DNA of 64,000 nucleotides, taken from assembly GCA_049334165.1 (NCBI GenBank), contig JBEGHD010000005.1. One strand, written 5' to 3'. The translations under genes were made by a program, and so were the position numbers. Numbering within the stretch: position 1 is the stretch's first letter; every line of letters starts with the position of its first letter. The notes below the pieces were generated by a model. It did no database searches, was not told where the DNA came from, and saw nothing but the letters and a program-made list of their open reading frames with translations. Below are positions 1 to 9,052 of the stretch, piece after piece. Source of the DNA: JBEGHD01 sp049334165. Its GTDB lineage: Bacteria; Bacteroidota; Bacteroidia; Flavobacteriales_D; Sanyastnellaceae.

Positions 1-426
1 CCGGCTTCTATGGCAGACGAGATCAAAGTGGTTGGTGAGTTGATCGATTCTGGAATCCCCTGTTTTGGAATCTGCCTGGGACATCAGCTAATGTCTTTGA
101 GTCAGGGTCTCAAAACTGAAAAAATGTTCAATGGGCACAGAGGAATTAATCACCCAATTAAAAACCTCGAAACTGGTAAGTGCGAGATCACTTCGCAAAA
201 TCACGGGTTTGTGGTGAGCAAGTCGTCTGCAGAAGATAGTGACAAGGTGGAGATCACTCACGAACACCTCAATGACCATTCTGTAGCCGGAATCAAGGTG
301 AAAGGTAAAAATGCATTCAGTGTGCAGTACCACCCTGAAGCTGCAGCAGGACCTCACGATTCGCGCTACCTCTTCGATCAATTTATCGAAATGATCGCTT
401 CTCAAACCAAAGAAAAAGTAAGCTAA
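1..426 (+). CDS. carA: Carbamoyl-phosphate synthase small subunit (CarA), C-terminal part
   Basis: Glutaminase subunit that releases ammonia from glutamine for carbamoyl phosphate made by CarB, feeding pyrimidine and arginine synthesis. The reading frame is open from base 1, so the gene starts before the window; only the last ~141 residues are seen. They are the class I glutamine amidotransferase half. The nucleophile elbow FGICLGHQL has its Cys codon at 73-75. The catalytic His and Glu lie in QYHPEAAAGPHDS, with the His codon at 331-333 and the Glu codon at 337-339. The visible start Pro-Ala-Ser-Met fits the segment after the usual GPGDP motif. TAA stop at 424-426, then enolase starts 3 nt later, so the two are probably co-transcribed. 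Confidence 0.93.
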   Translation, partial: PASMADEIKVVGELIDSGIPCFGICLGHQLMSLSQGLKTEKMFNGHRGINHPIKNLETGKCEITSQNHGFVVSKSSAEDSDKVEITHEHLNDHSVAGIKVKGKNAFSVQYHPEAAAGPHDSRYLFDQFIEMIASQTKEKVS

Positions 427-429
427 GAA

Positions 430-1716
430 ATGAGTTATATCGCGAAGATCCAGGGACGTCAAATTTTAGACTCCCGTGGAAATCCCACCGTAGAGGTTGA
501 CGTTTACACTGAGCAAGGAATAATGGGTAGAGCTGCAGTTCCATCGGGAGCGAGCACAGGAGTTCACGAAGCAGTGGAGCTTCGGGATGGTGACGCTGGA
601 CGATACATGGGCAAAGGCGTGATGCGTGCAGTTGATAATATCAACACGACTTTGGATGAAGAGCTCAACGGTGCTTCGATCTTTGAGCAAAACCTGATCG
701 ATCGTGCAATGGTTGGGATTGACGGAAGCGACAATAAATCCAATCTCGGGGCAAATGCCATTCTCGGTGTTTCATTGGCTGTGTCCAAAGCCGCTGCTGA
801 TACGCTTGGACTTCCACTTTACCGTTACCTCGGAGGAGTGAATGCCAATACGCTTCCAGTACCGATGATGAATATTCTCAATGGTGGATCGCATGCAGAC
901 AACGCAATTGACATTCAGGAATTCATGATTATGCCGGTTGGAGCTCAATCATTTTCTGAAGGTTTGAGAATGGGTACTGAGGTTTTTCACACCCTCAAAA
1001 AAGTACTGAAAGACAACGGCCACTCAACGAATGTTGGTGACGAAGGAGGGTTTGCGCCAGCTCTAAAGTCGAATGACGAGGCGATCGAATTTGTTTTGAC
1101 AGCAATCGAAAAAGCGGGCTACAAACCAGGTGAAGACATTCTGATCGCACTTGACGCTGCGAGCTCTGAGTTTTACAACAAGGAGGAAAAAAAATATCAT
1201 TTCGCTTCAACAGGCGAAAAGCTGACTTCTTCAGAGATGGTGAATTTCTGGAAGGAGTGGGTTGAAAAGTACCCGATTGCTTCAATTGAAGACGGACTCG
1301 ATGAAGACGACTGGACCGGTTGGCAAGAGCTAACGAAGGCAATAGGCGACAAATGCCAGCTCGTTGGTGACGACCTTTTTGTGACAAACGTGAACAGACT
1401 TCAGAGAGGAATCAATGAAGGAATTGCAAATTCCATTTTGATCAAGTTCAACCAAATTGGAACGCTCACTGAAACGATTGACGCGGTAAACCTCGGCAAA
1501 GCTCATCAGTATACATCGGTGATCAGTCATCGCTCTGGAGAAACTGCTGATACTACAATTGCAGACCTGGCAGTAGCGCTCAACACAGGCCAGATCAAGA
1601 CCGGCTCGGCTTCGCGTTCAGACAGGATTGCAAAGTATAACCAGCTTCTTCGAATCGAAGAGCAACTTGGTAAAATGGCTTACTATCCAGGGAAAAACTT
1701 CCGATTCGGAAGATAG
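430..1716 (+). CDS. eno: Enolase (phosphopyruvate hydratase)
   Basis: Converts 2-phosphoglycerate to phosphoenolpyruvate in cytosolic glycolysis; Mg-dependent. The 428 residues are the normal bacterial length. The N-terminal domain carries GASTGVHEAVELRDGD (the mobile substrate-closing loop). The barrel carries GDEGGFAP, the SIEDGLDEDDW metal-ligand stretch, the Lys loop LIKFNQIGTLTET, and SHRSGETADTTIADLAVA. All look intact. The ATG is 3 nt after the carA stop, so it is likely read from the upstream transcript. It converges on the M1 peptidase gene 12 nt away, and I see no T-rich hairpin between them. Confidence 0.97.
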   Translation: MSYIAKIQGRQILDSRGNPTVEVDVYTEQGIMGRAAVPSGASTGVHEAVELRDGDAGRYMGKGVMRAVDNINTTLDEELNGASIFEQNLIDRAMVGIDGSDNKSNLGANAILGVSLAVSKAAADTLGLPLYRYLGGVNANTLPVPMMNILNGGSHADNAIDIQEFMIMPVGAQSFSEGLRMGTEVFHTLKKVLKDNGHSTNVGDEGGFAPALKSNDEAIEFVLTAIEKAGYKPGEDILIALDAASSEFYNKEEKKYHFASTGEKLTSSEMVNFWKEWVEKYPIASIEDGLDEDDWTGWQELTKAIGDKCQLVGDDLFVTNVNRLQRGINEGIANSILIKFNQIGTLTETIDAVNLGKAHQYTSVISHRSGETADTTIADLAVALNTGQIKTGSASRSDRIAKYNQLLRIEEQLGKMAYYPGKNFRFGR

Positions 1717-1728
1717 TTCTGATTCGAA

Positions 1729-4161
1729 CTACTGCTTTACCACTTGTTCCACGAAAAGGAGATTGCCTTTCTTGTCGAATCCACGTACGATGTAGAGACC
1801 GGCATTGAGCGATCCAATTTGTAGTTCAGTCCTTGTTGAATCCAGATTCTTGAAATTTCCGATGATCTTGCCCGAAAGATCACTAAATGTTACCACAGAG
1901 AGCGTACTTTCAAATTGCACAGTCAACTTGTCGAAAGTGGGATTTGGAAAAATTTCGACCTTGTTTTCGAGGCTGTTTTCTGCAATGCTGGTTAATCCTG
2001 TTCGAAATGCCCAGGCATAATCACCGCGTTCTAGGTTTTCAAAATCCAGCCAACCAAATCCATCTGTGCTGGAGCCGGCAGTTTGAGTGGAGTAGCTTTC
2101 TACTTCCTCCCACGGTTCTGCAGGGCTGGAGCGGTGAACAACGATTAAGCTATCCTCTGTTCTTCCGCTCTGGAAAAGTGTTTCGAAAAAAGAAGGGTCG
2201 ATGAACTTGTTGTTTCCAGAGTTGCCGTAAAATTCAATCCTACCACTAGCTACGAGCGACTCAGGAAAGAAGCCATCAATTCTCCAAAAGCGATCGGTGC
2301 TGATGTGAAACTCCACTTGAGACTGCTCGGGCTCCGGGGCAACAAAATGATTTTCAACGCGCATCCACAGAGAGTCTCCTGCAGCAAGTTCGTCAACGTC
2401 AGCGCGAAATTCTGCATCCGAGAAAGTATCGATTCCCGTATCTCCAATGTGCTTTTCTTCAGCCAAAATGGCCAGACTGATCTTATGATTGAAGTTCAGG
2501 AAAACACGGGCTGGCTCAATTGAAGTGTTGATTGTAGTTGTTGTGTACTCACCGTCAGTAATGATCTCAACGGTTTCAGTGTTTCTCTCGTTGTCCATCA
2601 CAGTCACTGCCAGTGGCACTCCCTGATAGAACTCAGGAGCAAAGTGAAGTTTCTGAGAAATGTGGAGCCCAATTTCCCAACTTTCACCAGCGCTGCTGAC
2701 CACTGCAGAATCAATAGAAAATTCGGGATAGCCGGGTGCAAAAATCCATCTATCAAAAAACTCAACGATATTAGCATCGGTGTAAGAATCGAAAAAATCG
2801 CGCATGTTTTCACTTGAAACATCGGAGTAGGCGTACTCTTCCATAAAGTCTGAACTGGCTTCGAAGAAGTCTTCATCGCCCATGTAGACTCTCAGGGCGT
2901 TTGCCACATCGGCTCCTTTGTTGTAAACATGACTTCCGTAAGTGTATTCGTGAGGTATCCCTGAAATGGCGCGGTGCTCTCCACCATCTTGTGTGTGGGC
3001 AAAGAGCAAGACATTTCGATGGTTCGACTTTATATATTCAGTGTATTCGGCCTCACCGTAAACATCTTCCAAAAAGACAGCTTCACTGAACGAAGCCATG
3101 CCTTCGTTGATCCACATGTCTTCGGCAGTTCTGCAAGTCACCAGATTTCCCCACCAGTTGTGAGCAAACTCGTGAGCCATGAGCGTTTCGTAAGCGAGGC
3201 TTCCATCCGCAAAACTCAATGGATAGGCAATGTTTGTTGCATGCTCCATGGCACCACCCGTGAACGGTACGAAAACGTATCCAATGCGATTCCACATGTA
3301 AGGCCCGTAACGATTTGTAAAAGATTGAAGGTTCGCCTCGAGGTTCACAAAAGAGTTGGTCACGTTCGCAGCATTCGATTCTGGCGCTGCGAGCATTGCG
3401 GGCACTTCATCACCATAAAAATCTGTCAGCAGCTGATTGATTTCGCTGTAGTTGCCAACGGCAATAGAAGCTAGGTAAGAAGGAATTTCGTCATCCATGC
3501 TCCAGGTGGTGAGCAAACTATCCTGCCCGACCGATTCAGAGCTGATTTTTTCACCATTGCAAATGGCTGTTTTTCCCTGATCAGTCAGTACGGAAAAAGT
3601 GAAAGTAGATCGTTCCACAAAATTATCGAAGCAAGGGAACCAGGCCCTGCCGTAGTTGTGGGGATCAGCTGCGAATCCAACACCGAGATTGAACGCGAAG
3701 TTGCTGCTCCAGTAAAAGCCGCCCCAACCTGATGCGTCTTGCTGCGGTTGGCCCTGATAGAAGACCTCTACCTGGCTTTGTTCACCTGCCGACAAATTCT
3801 CGGAGAGATCAATTCCCAAAAGGGGAGACTCGTAGTTAAAATCGGCCAACTCTCCATCGAGTAATATTGAGTCTACAGTGAAACCGAGCAAATCAAGATT
3901 GAGCCAGTTGACCCCATCAATTACGGCTTCGAACTCGATGAGAGCTGAAGCTTTGAGCGTTTGCTCGCTGAAGTTGGTAAAGTCTAAATCAAGGTGAATT
4001 GACTTAAGGTCTATCGTATCGCTCCTGAGAATGTCCGCCTGGGAAGTCGCCATCGATTTGTGGGCATGTTGGTGGCTGCAATTTGCCGAGCTCTGAGCGA
4101 AAGCGCTGTTTGTTAATACTGTAAGTAATAAGACTGAGAGAGAGCGAAAAATTGATTCCAT
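1729..4161 (-). CDS. Secreted M1-family metallopeptidase with T9SS type A sorting domain
   Basis: Zinc aminopeptidase-type enzyme of 810 residues, predicted to be exported and released or anchored through the type IX system. A Sec signal peptide ends near AFAQ (about residue 23). An M1 N-terminal beta domain follows, then the substrate motif GGAMEHATN, then HEFAHNWWGN at about 330-339 and the third zinc ligand Glu in WINEGMASF near residue 353. That is HExxH-x18-E, complete. A long beta-rich stretch leads to a C-terminal sorting domain (~residues 735-810) with the FPNPT motif and a final GxYIV-type strand. The last position of GxMEN is His here rather than Asn. The gene stands alone, convergent with eno. 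Substrate specificity cannot be read from sequence. Confidence 0.92.
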   Translation of the reverse strand: MESIFRSLSVLLLTVLTNSAFAQSSANCSHQHAHKSMATSQADILRSDTIDLKSIHLDLDFTNFSEQTLKASALIEFEAVIDGVNWLNLDLLGFTVDSILLDGELADFNYESPLLGIDLSENLSAGEQSQVEVFYQGQPQQDASGWGGFYWSSNFAFNLGVGFAADPHNYGRAWFPCFDNFVERSTFTFSVLTDQGKTAICNGEKISSESVGQDSLLTTWSMDDEIPSYLASIAVGNYSEINQLLTDFYGDEVPAMLAAPESNAANVTNSFVNLEANLQSFTNRYGPYMWNRIGYVFVPFTGGAMEHATNIAYPLSFADGSLAYETLMAHEFAHNWWGNLVTCRTAEDMWINEGMASFSEAVFLEDVYGEAEYTEYIKSNHRNVLLFAHTQDGGEHRAISGIPHEYTYGSHVYNKGADVANALRVYMGDEDFFEASSDFMEEYAYSDVSSENMRDFFDSYTDANIVEFFDRWIFAPGYPEFSIDSAVVSSAGESWEIGLHISQKLHFAPEFYQGVPLAVTVMDNERNTETVEIITDGEYTTTTINTSIEPARVFLNFNHKISLAILAEEKHIGDTGIDTFSDAEFRADVDELAAGDSLWMRVENHFVAPEPEQSQVEFHISTDRFWRIDGFFPESLVASGRIEFYGNSGNNKFIDPSFFETLFQSGRTEDSLIVVHRSSPAEPWEEVESYSTQTAGSSTDGFGWLDFENLERGDYAWAFRTGLTSIAENSLENKVEIFPNPTFDKLTVQFESTLSVVTFSDLSGKIIGNFKNLDSTRTELQIGSLNAGLYIVRGFDKKGNLLFVEQVVKQ

Positions 4162-4453
4162 AACTTATTTTGCGAATATTTGAAATGCTAAAAGACCGGT
4201 AGAATACTGCGATCAAGCACAAGTTAGTGATTTTTCATTATGGAAATTGCTCAGTAGATCCCTCTTAAATTTGCCTGTTTGATAAGGGTTCTGCTGAATA
4301 TTTATGTCAAAAATGATCGTTCGATTAGGGTATTTATTTTTGCCCTTGTAAAACATTCGATTGGAAAGCTAACTTTTCACTTTAGAAGCAGGTGAAAACT
4401 CAGGTTAGCAAGAACAACATCATTTTGAGTTTTTACAGTCTGAAATCCAGTTT
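4162..4453. other. Divergent intergenic region with promoter-like sites
   Basis: This 292-base A/T-rich gap separates the M1 peptidase (minus) from the helical-repeat protein (plus). It holds two plus-strand matches to the Bacteroidota -7 element TAnnTTTG: TAAATTTG at 4267-4274, with a TTG 17 bp upstream, and TATTTTTG at 4335-4342. I see no RNA gene, long repeat or small coding frame in it. Confidence 0.5.
4247..4274 (+). promoter_or_regulatory. Putative promoter for the 4454 gene
   Basis: TTG at 4247-4249, 17 bp spacer, then TAAATTTG at 4267-4274, fitting the Bacteroidota -33/-7 pattern. It would give a 5' leader of about 170 nt. A second -7-like site at 4335-4342 would give about 105 nt but has no obvious -33 element. 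Sequence match only. Confidence 0.4.
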
Positions 4454-5992
4454 ATGAAACCATCAACAGAGTTATTCGATCTTATTCACTCGCTAACAAA
4501 ATCAGAGAAGCGATTTTTCAAGCTTTCTTCTTCGTTGCAGAGCGGTGAGAAAAACTATCTGAAGATTTTTGATGCAATAGACAATCAAGACTCTTATGAC
4601 GAAGAGGCTATTAAAAAGGACTTTGAGGGAGAGACCTTCATCAAACACCTGCCTTCAGAAAAGAATCACCTCTACAAGCTTATTCTGAAAAGCCTGAGAG
4701 CCTACCATTCAGATGACAGCATTAGCTCAATCCTCAAGCAGGAGATAAAAAATATCGAGATTCTTTACAAAAAGGCACTTTTTAAGGAGTGCAACAAGTT
4801 TTTGATGAGAGCTAAAAAACAAGCCATTGCACATGAGAAGTTTTATTTTCTCTTTGAATTGATCAGTTGGGAAAAAATGCTCCTGGAAGAAGCTTATGAG
4901 GATGGACAGTTCACAAAAGATTTGGATACGCTAATCAAGGAAGAACAAGAAGTGATTGAGAAACTTAGAAACCTTGCGGCCTATCACGTCCTTTACTCGA
5001 AAATCAATTATGTTTTCCGCAGTGGCGGATATGTACGAGATGAGGAGGACAAAAATCTGGTGGACGAAATTGCTCAACACCCACTGATTGTAGGGAAAAA
5101 TACAGCCATCTCACGAAGGGCTGCCACAATTTGTTACTACACACAGGGCTTTTGTCATCTTGCCAATGCAGAGTATGAAGAAGCCTACAAGAAATTTATG
5201 AGGGTAAAGGAAATCCTCGATGACAATCCAAAGGTGAAATCTGATCTCAGCAAACGATACACACGAACGCTTAGCAACATTCTCACTTGCCTCATTGATA
5301 AAAAGGATTATGAGAAGGCGACTTCGATGATCGAGACCATGCGGAATATTCCCAATGAGAACTCCTCATTCAAGAGCACAGATATTCTTGTGAATATTTT
5401 CAAAACTACTTCAATCGCTGAGCTTCAGGTGTGTCTTTTCACCGGCAACACCAAGCAGGGTCTGAAAGTGATTCAGTCGATTATGAACGGCCTCGAAGAG
5501 TACGAAGGCAAGCTGCACAAGGAGCAACAACTAAAGTTCTATCACTACATCGCCTATGTTTACTTTGTAGCCGGGGAATACAACCAGTCACTGTTTTGGA
5601 TCAACAAAGTGCTCAACGATAAGGAGAACACGCTTCGTCAGGATATTTATTCTTACGCTCGTCTGTTTAATTTGGTCTTGCACTATGAACTCAAGAACTA
5701 CGATCTTCTCGAGTACATTACCAAAGCAACTCAGCGTTACCTACACAAGCGTCAGCGTGACTACGAGTTGGAAAAAGTGGTGTTGGACAATATGAAGAAG
5801 TTGATTCGTACCAACAATGTGATCGACAAGAAGGCTGTGTTCTCTGATTTCCAGAAACAGCTTTCGGAACTTATTCAACGTCCTGAGGACATGATCGTGT
5901 TTAAGTATTTCGACTTTAGAATTTGGCTTACGAGCAAAATCAACAATTCTACTTTTGCGGAGACGATTAAAAAGAAAGAGTTGGCAGCTTAA
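4454..5992 (+). CDS. Conserved helical-repeat (TPR-like) protein of unknown function
   Basis: A 512-residue cytosolic protein with no signal peptide or membrane segment. It is rich in Lys, Glu, Leu and Tyr and almost all-helical. Its start (STELFDLIHSLTKSEKRFFK) is charged and looks conserved in type. Degenerate tetratricopeptide-like helix pairs are visible, for example around residues 225-255 (a helix with GFCHLANAEYEEAYKKF) and 365-395 (YHYIAYVYFVAGEYNQSLFW). No enzymatic motif was found. TPR-type folds usually serve protein-protein contacts, but the partner is unknown. The gene stands alone, with a leader region that has two promoter-like sites and a strong bidirectional terminator after it. 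I believe similar proteins occur widely in Flavobacteriia, but cannot name a family. Confidence 0.85.
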   Translation: MKPSTELFDLIHSLTKSEKRFFKLSSSLQSGEKNYLKIFDAIDNQDSYDEEAIKKDFEGETFIKHLPSEKNHLYKLILKSLRAYHSDDSISSILKQEIKNIEILYKKALFKECNKFLMRAKKQAIAHEKFYFLFELISWEKMLLEEAYEDGQFTKDLDTLIKEEQEVIEKLRNLAAYHVLYSKINYVFRSGGYVRDEEDKNLVDEIAQHPLIVGKNTAISRRAATICYYTQGFCHLANAEYEEAYKKFMRVKEILDDNPKVKSDLSKRYTRTLSNILTCLIDKKDYEKATSMIETMRNIPNENSSFKSTDILVNIFKTTSIAELQVCLFTGNTKQGLKVIQSIMNGLEEYEGKLHKEQQLKFYHYIAYVYFVAGEYNQSLFWINKVLNDKENTLRQDIYSYARLFNLVLHYELKNYDLLEYITKATQRYLHKRQRDYELEKVVLDNMKKLIRTNNVIDKKAVFSDFQKQLSELIQRPEDMIVFKYFDFRIWLTSKINNSTFAETIKKKELAA

Positions 5993-6017
5993 TTTGGCAT
6001 CAGATAAGAAACGCAAT

Positions 6018-6060
6018 AAAGAAAGCCACTCCGGTTTCAAACTGGAGTGGCTTTCTTTTT
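6018..6060. terminator. Bidirectional rho-independent terminator
   Basis: AAAGAAAGCCACTCC pairs with GGAGTGGCTTTCTTT around an 11-nt loop, giving a perfect 15-bp stem. T runs lie on the 3' side of the plus strand, and A runs give the same for the minus strand. It sits between the convergent helical-repeat gene and the PorE-like gene and probably ends both transcripts. Confidence 0.9.
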
Positions 6061-6075
6061 GAATAAAGTTTGATT

Positions 6076-8103
6076 CTATTTCTTCTCAAGAACGATGAAC
6101 TCTGTTCTTCGGTTTTCCTGATGTTTTGCTTCTGAACAAGCGTAACGACCTTCAGAACAATCGCAATCGTTTTTCAACTCTCTTTCGCCCATCCCTTCCG
6201 AGAGCAATCGGCTTCTGTCGATTCCTTTTGCAATCAGATAGCGCACAACAGCACTCGCTCTTCTTTGAGAGAGGTCATCGTTGTATTCCATTGTTCCACG
6301 GCAGTCGCAGTGCGATCGAATTTCGATTCGAAGTCCTGGGTTGTCTTTTAGCTTTTTCACGAGTTGATTCAAATAAGGTTTGGCATCCTCGCGCACAACA
6401 GCCTTATCGAAATCCCAGTAGATGTTAGGAACTGCATAGGGGTAATTGTCGAACTTTGCTGATTTATCATCACTTTTTGTAGTGTCGTCCTCATCCGCAT
6501 CGTCCTCTCCTGAGTCCGATTTATCATCACCGTCATTTTCATTGTCTGCAGTGTCATCATCGCCATCATCAGGGTCAGAAACAATCAACTCTTCCATTTC
6601 CAGAACTACCTGAAGTTTTTCATCTTCAGTGATGTCTTTAGTGGAAACGTTGGTACTCACATTGAAATAATCGTCTTTGAGAGCAGTGATTTTGTAATCT
6701 TTACCTTGTTTAAGTTCCATTTTGAACTTGCCTTCTGAATCTGTCTTGAGCGTATCCGTAGTCCCGTCAGTGATGTTTTCAATGATCACTGTCGCGTTCT
6801 TGAGCGGCTGCATAGATTCTTTGTCGTTCACAAGCCCTTCAACAAAAATGTCCGGATCAAAAATCATGAAGGAATAGATGCGGTCCTGTTTGTCGCGATT
6901 AGAACTCAAGTAACCGGTTTGTCCATCTTCGTTAAATACAATCCCAAAATCATCGTAAGCACTGTTGATTGGGTAATCCATGTGAATTGGCGCACTCCAC
7001 TTGCCATTCTTTTTTACACTGTACAGAATGTCTAATCCACCCAACGACTGCTGTGCATTAGAAGCAAAGTACAGAGTGTCTGAGCCTTTGAGCGTTGGGA
7101 AAACCTCATTGCCCGGAGTGTTGATTTTGTCGGTGAGATTTGTCGGAGTCGTCCACTCACCATCCACCATTGTGGACATGAAAATATCCATCTTGCCTCG
7201 GGTTCCGTCCATGTTGCTGGAAAAATAGAGTGTATCTCCAGAGTGGTTCAAAGCCGGGTGAGCAACAATAGAATTTTTGTCGTTGAAAGGCAGTGGTTGG
7301 GGTTCTTCCCAATTTCCTTCTGCGTTTTTCTTAGTCGAGTAAAGCTGAGGGTTGTTGAAGTTTTCATCTGTAGCAGCCAATTTCCCGCCAGGGTTGTAGT
7401 CGCTACGAGTCAAAATCATTGTGTTGCCATCTTCAGAAACAGCTGGCAATGCATCGTGGTAAGATTCATTTATGCCCTCTACTTTTTCGGGAGAAGACCA
7501 TTTTCCACCTTCGAGTTTGGTGTAGTAGATGTCCAGGTAAGCGAGTTTGTTGTAAGGGTCTTTCTTGGCGCCACCAGAAGCCTGACCGGAAATCAACAAA
7601 CCGTCATTGTAGTGCACGGGCGAGTAGAAGGTCACCAGGCTCGGAATCATCAATTGATCTACCTGGTAGAGCGTTGAATCCTTTTTCATTTCAGCGATTC
7701 TACGGCATGACTCTTTCAACTTTTCAGCTACCACATTATCGCTATCTCTTGATAGAATGCCTTCAAATACATTTTCAGCTTTGTTGTAATTTCCTGTGCT
7801 CATCAGAGCGCGGCCATAATTCAGTCTATCCTCATCTGTGATTTTATCGGAAGTCATGGCGTTTTCAAATGCGCCAACGGCCTTTTCGTACTGATTGGTC
7901 TGGATGTAGGAATCGGCAAGAAGCAGTCGCTTTTCAGCGTCTGGCCTGGTTTCGAGACCTTTCTCCAGCTTCTCAATTGCCTCGGCATATTTGAGGTTGG
8001 CGTGAGCTTCAGCACCTTGTTTCAGATACATTGAAGCGCAACTACTCAGTAGAATCCCGAGAGTTGCCAGAACAAGTATTTGTGAAAATCTCCAGTTCAT
8101 CAT
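6076..8103 (-). CDS. PorE-like OmpA-family lipoprotein (TPR, beta-propeller, CRD, OmpA)
   Basis: A 675-residue lipoprotein (lipobox LLSSC, Cys near residue 22). Domains in order: TPR-like helices ~35-125; a PD40/WD40-like propeller ~160-420 with repeated D-x-LYFSSN or DTLYFASN blades; a carboxypeptidase-regulatory-like domain ~425-505; a very acidic linker ~510-555; and a C-terminal OmpA peptidoglycan-binding domain ~560-675 with YWDFDKAVVRE and LSQRRASAVVRYL. This is the domain order known for PorE, the T9SS component that links the outer-membrane PorP complex to peptidoglycan. It lies 3 nt after the porP/sprF gene and last in the adhesin operon. It may be the core PorE or a locus-specific paralogue; sequence alone does not settle that. 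A second in-frame ATG lies one codon in. Confidence 0.88.
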   Translation of the reverse strand: MMNWRFSQILVLATLGILLSSCASMYLKQGAEAHANLKYAEAIEKLEKGLETRPDAEKRLLLADSYIQTNQYEKAVGAFENAMTSDKITDEDRLNYGRALMSTGNYNKAENVFEGILSRDSDNVVAEKLKESCRRIAEMKKDSTLYQVDQLMIPSLVTFYSPVHYNDGLLISGQASGGAKKDPYNKLAYLDIYYTKLEGGKWSSPEKVEGINESYHDALPAVSEDGNTMILTRSDYNPGGKLAATDENFNNPQLYSTKKNAEGNWEEPQPLPFNDKNSIVAHPALNHSGDTLYFSSNMDGTRGKMDIFMSTMVDGEWTTPTNLTDKINTPGNEVFPTLKGSDTLYFASNAQQSLGGLDILYSVKKNGKWSAPIHMDYPINSAYDDFGIVFNEDGQTGYLSSNRDKQDRIYSFMIFDPDIFVEGLVNDKESMQPLKNATVIIENITDGTTDTLKTDSEGKFKMELKQGKDYKITALKDDYFNVSTNVSTKDITEDEKLQVVLEMEELIVSDPDDGDDDTADNENDGDDKSDSGEDDADEDDTTKSDDKSAKFDNYPYAVPNIYWDFDKAVVREDAKPYLNQLVKKLKDNPGLRIEIRSHCDCRGTMEYNDDLSQRRASAVVRYLIAKGIDRSRLLSEGMGERELKNDCDCSEGRYACSEAKHQENRRTEFIVLEKK

Positions 8104-8106
8104 CTA

Positions 8107-9030
8107 TTAAAAATATCTTGGTGATCTTGTTTTTATGTCTACGTTCTTTCCAAAGTCGAAGCCGAGCATGATTTCATGCGACCCGTTTGCGAAATCGTTG
8201 ATATCAGAAAGAGTGTAATCGTAAGCATACCCAACTCTAAACTGGTTGGTAATGTTGATGTCGAGCATTCCTACAACTGCATCTCCGGTTCTGTAACCAA
8301 CTCCAAGTCCGATGAAGTTGTTGTAGTAAAAATTGCAGTTGATGTCAAATTCCATGGGCGCAGCTTGTTGATACTTTGCCAGGAATGACGGCTTTATCGC
8401 AATCGGTCCGCTGGTTTCAAAAACGTAACCGGCATTCAGGAAAAAGTGCTCTTCGAAAAATGAGCTTTGCGAAGATCCTTCGGGAATGAGGTTGTCATCG
8501 GCAGCAATAATTGTTGGAACTGAAACGCCAGCGTAAAACTTGTCGGTGTAGTAATAAATCCCAGCTCCAAATTTTGGAATTGCCTGGTTTTCGATGTTCC
8601 CGTTTTGATAAACCGGATCGTTTTCGTCCCAGTTTTGAATTTCATTGAAGTCAGCACTGTACATGCTCAGTCCTGCCCTCAAGCCAAAGGATAGTTTTCC
8701 CGCTCCAGTCTCGAGGTGGTAGGCAAAATTAGCCGAGGCCTCGAATTGGTTGGTAATCCCAATTCTGTCGTTCGAAACGATCAGTCCCACACCAAGCTTG
8801 TTGTCTGCCAGCGGTCCATCGATGCTCACCAGCTGCGTGCTTGGAGCTCCATCGAAATTGACCCATTGGCTGCGGTGCAGGGCAGAAGCACTAAAGTACT
8901 CGTGAGAGCCTGCGTATGCCGGGTTAAGGAACAATCCATTGAACATGTACTGGCTCACCTGAAGCTCTTGCTGAGCTTGCAAGGCCACTGCCATACAAAT
9001 TCCGGTTGCTATGAGTAATATTTTTTTCAT
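8107..9030 (-). CDS. PorP/SprF family type IX secretion outer-membrane protein
   Basis: A 307-residue beta-barrel protein with a Sec signal peptide (cleavage near LQAQ) followed by the family hallmark QYMFNGLFLNPAYAGS. Family members such as SprF in Flavobacterium johnsoniae are needed for export or surface attachment of a dedicated partner adhesin, and PorP of Porphyromonas is part of the T9SS machinery. Beta-strand-like patterns continue to the end. The gene lies 22 nt after the giant adhesin and 3 nt before the PorE-like gene on the same strand, so it is most likely the partner of that adhesin. Confidence 0.95.
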   Translation of the reverse strand: MKKILLIATGICMAVALQAQQELQVSQYMFNGLFLNPAYAGSHEYFSASALHRSQWVNFDGAPSTQLVSIDGPLADNKLGVGLIVSNDRIGITNQFEASANFAYHLETGAGKLSFGLRAGLSMYSADFNEIQNWDENDPVYQNGNIENQAIPKFGAGIYYYTDKFYAGVSVPTIIAADDNLIPEGSSQSSFFEEHFFLNAGYVFETSGPIAIKPSFLAKYQQAAPMEFDINCNFYYNNFIGLGVGYRTGDAVVGMLDINITNQFRVGYAYDYTLSDINDFANGSHEIMLGFDFGKNVDIKTRSPRYF

Positions 9031-9052
9031 GTCTCTTTTCTTTTAATCGGCA

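Noticed and set aside
1699..1714. Small palindrome CTTCCGATTCGGAAG at the end of eno as a terminator
   Set aside because: It is in the coding end and no T run follows.
2974..3474. 166-codon plus-strand frame inside the M1 peptidase
   Set aside because: It lies opposite the conserved HExxH region; no start context or family features.
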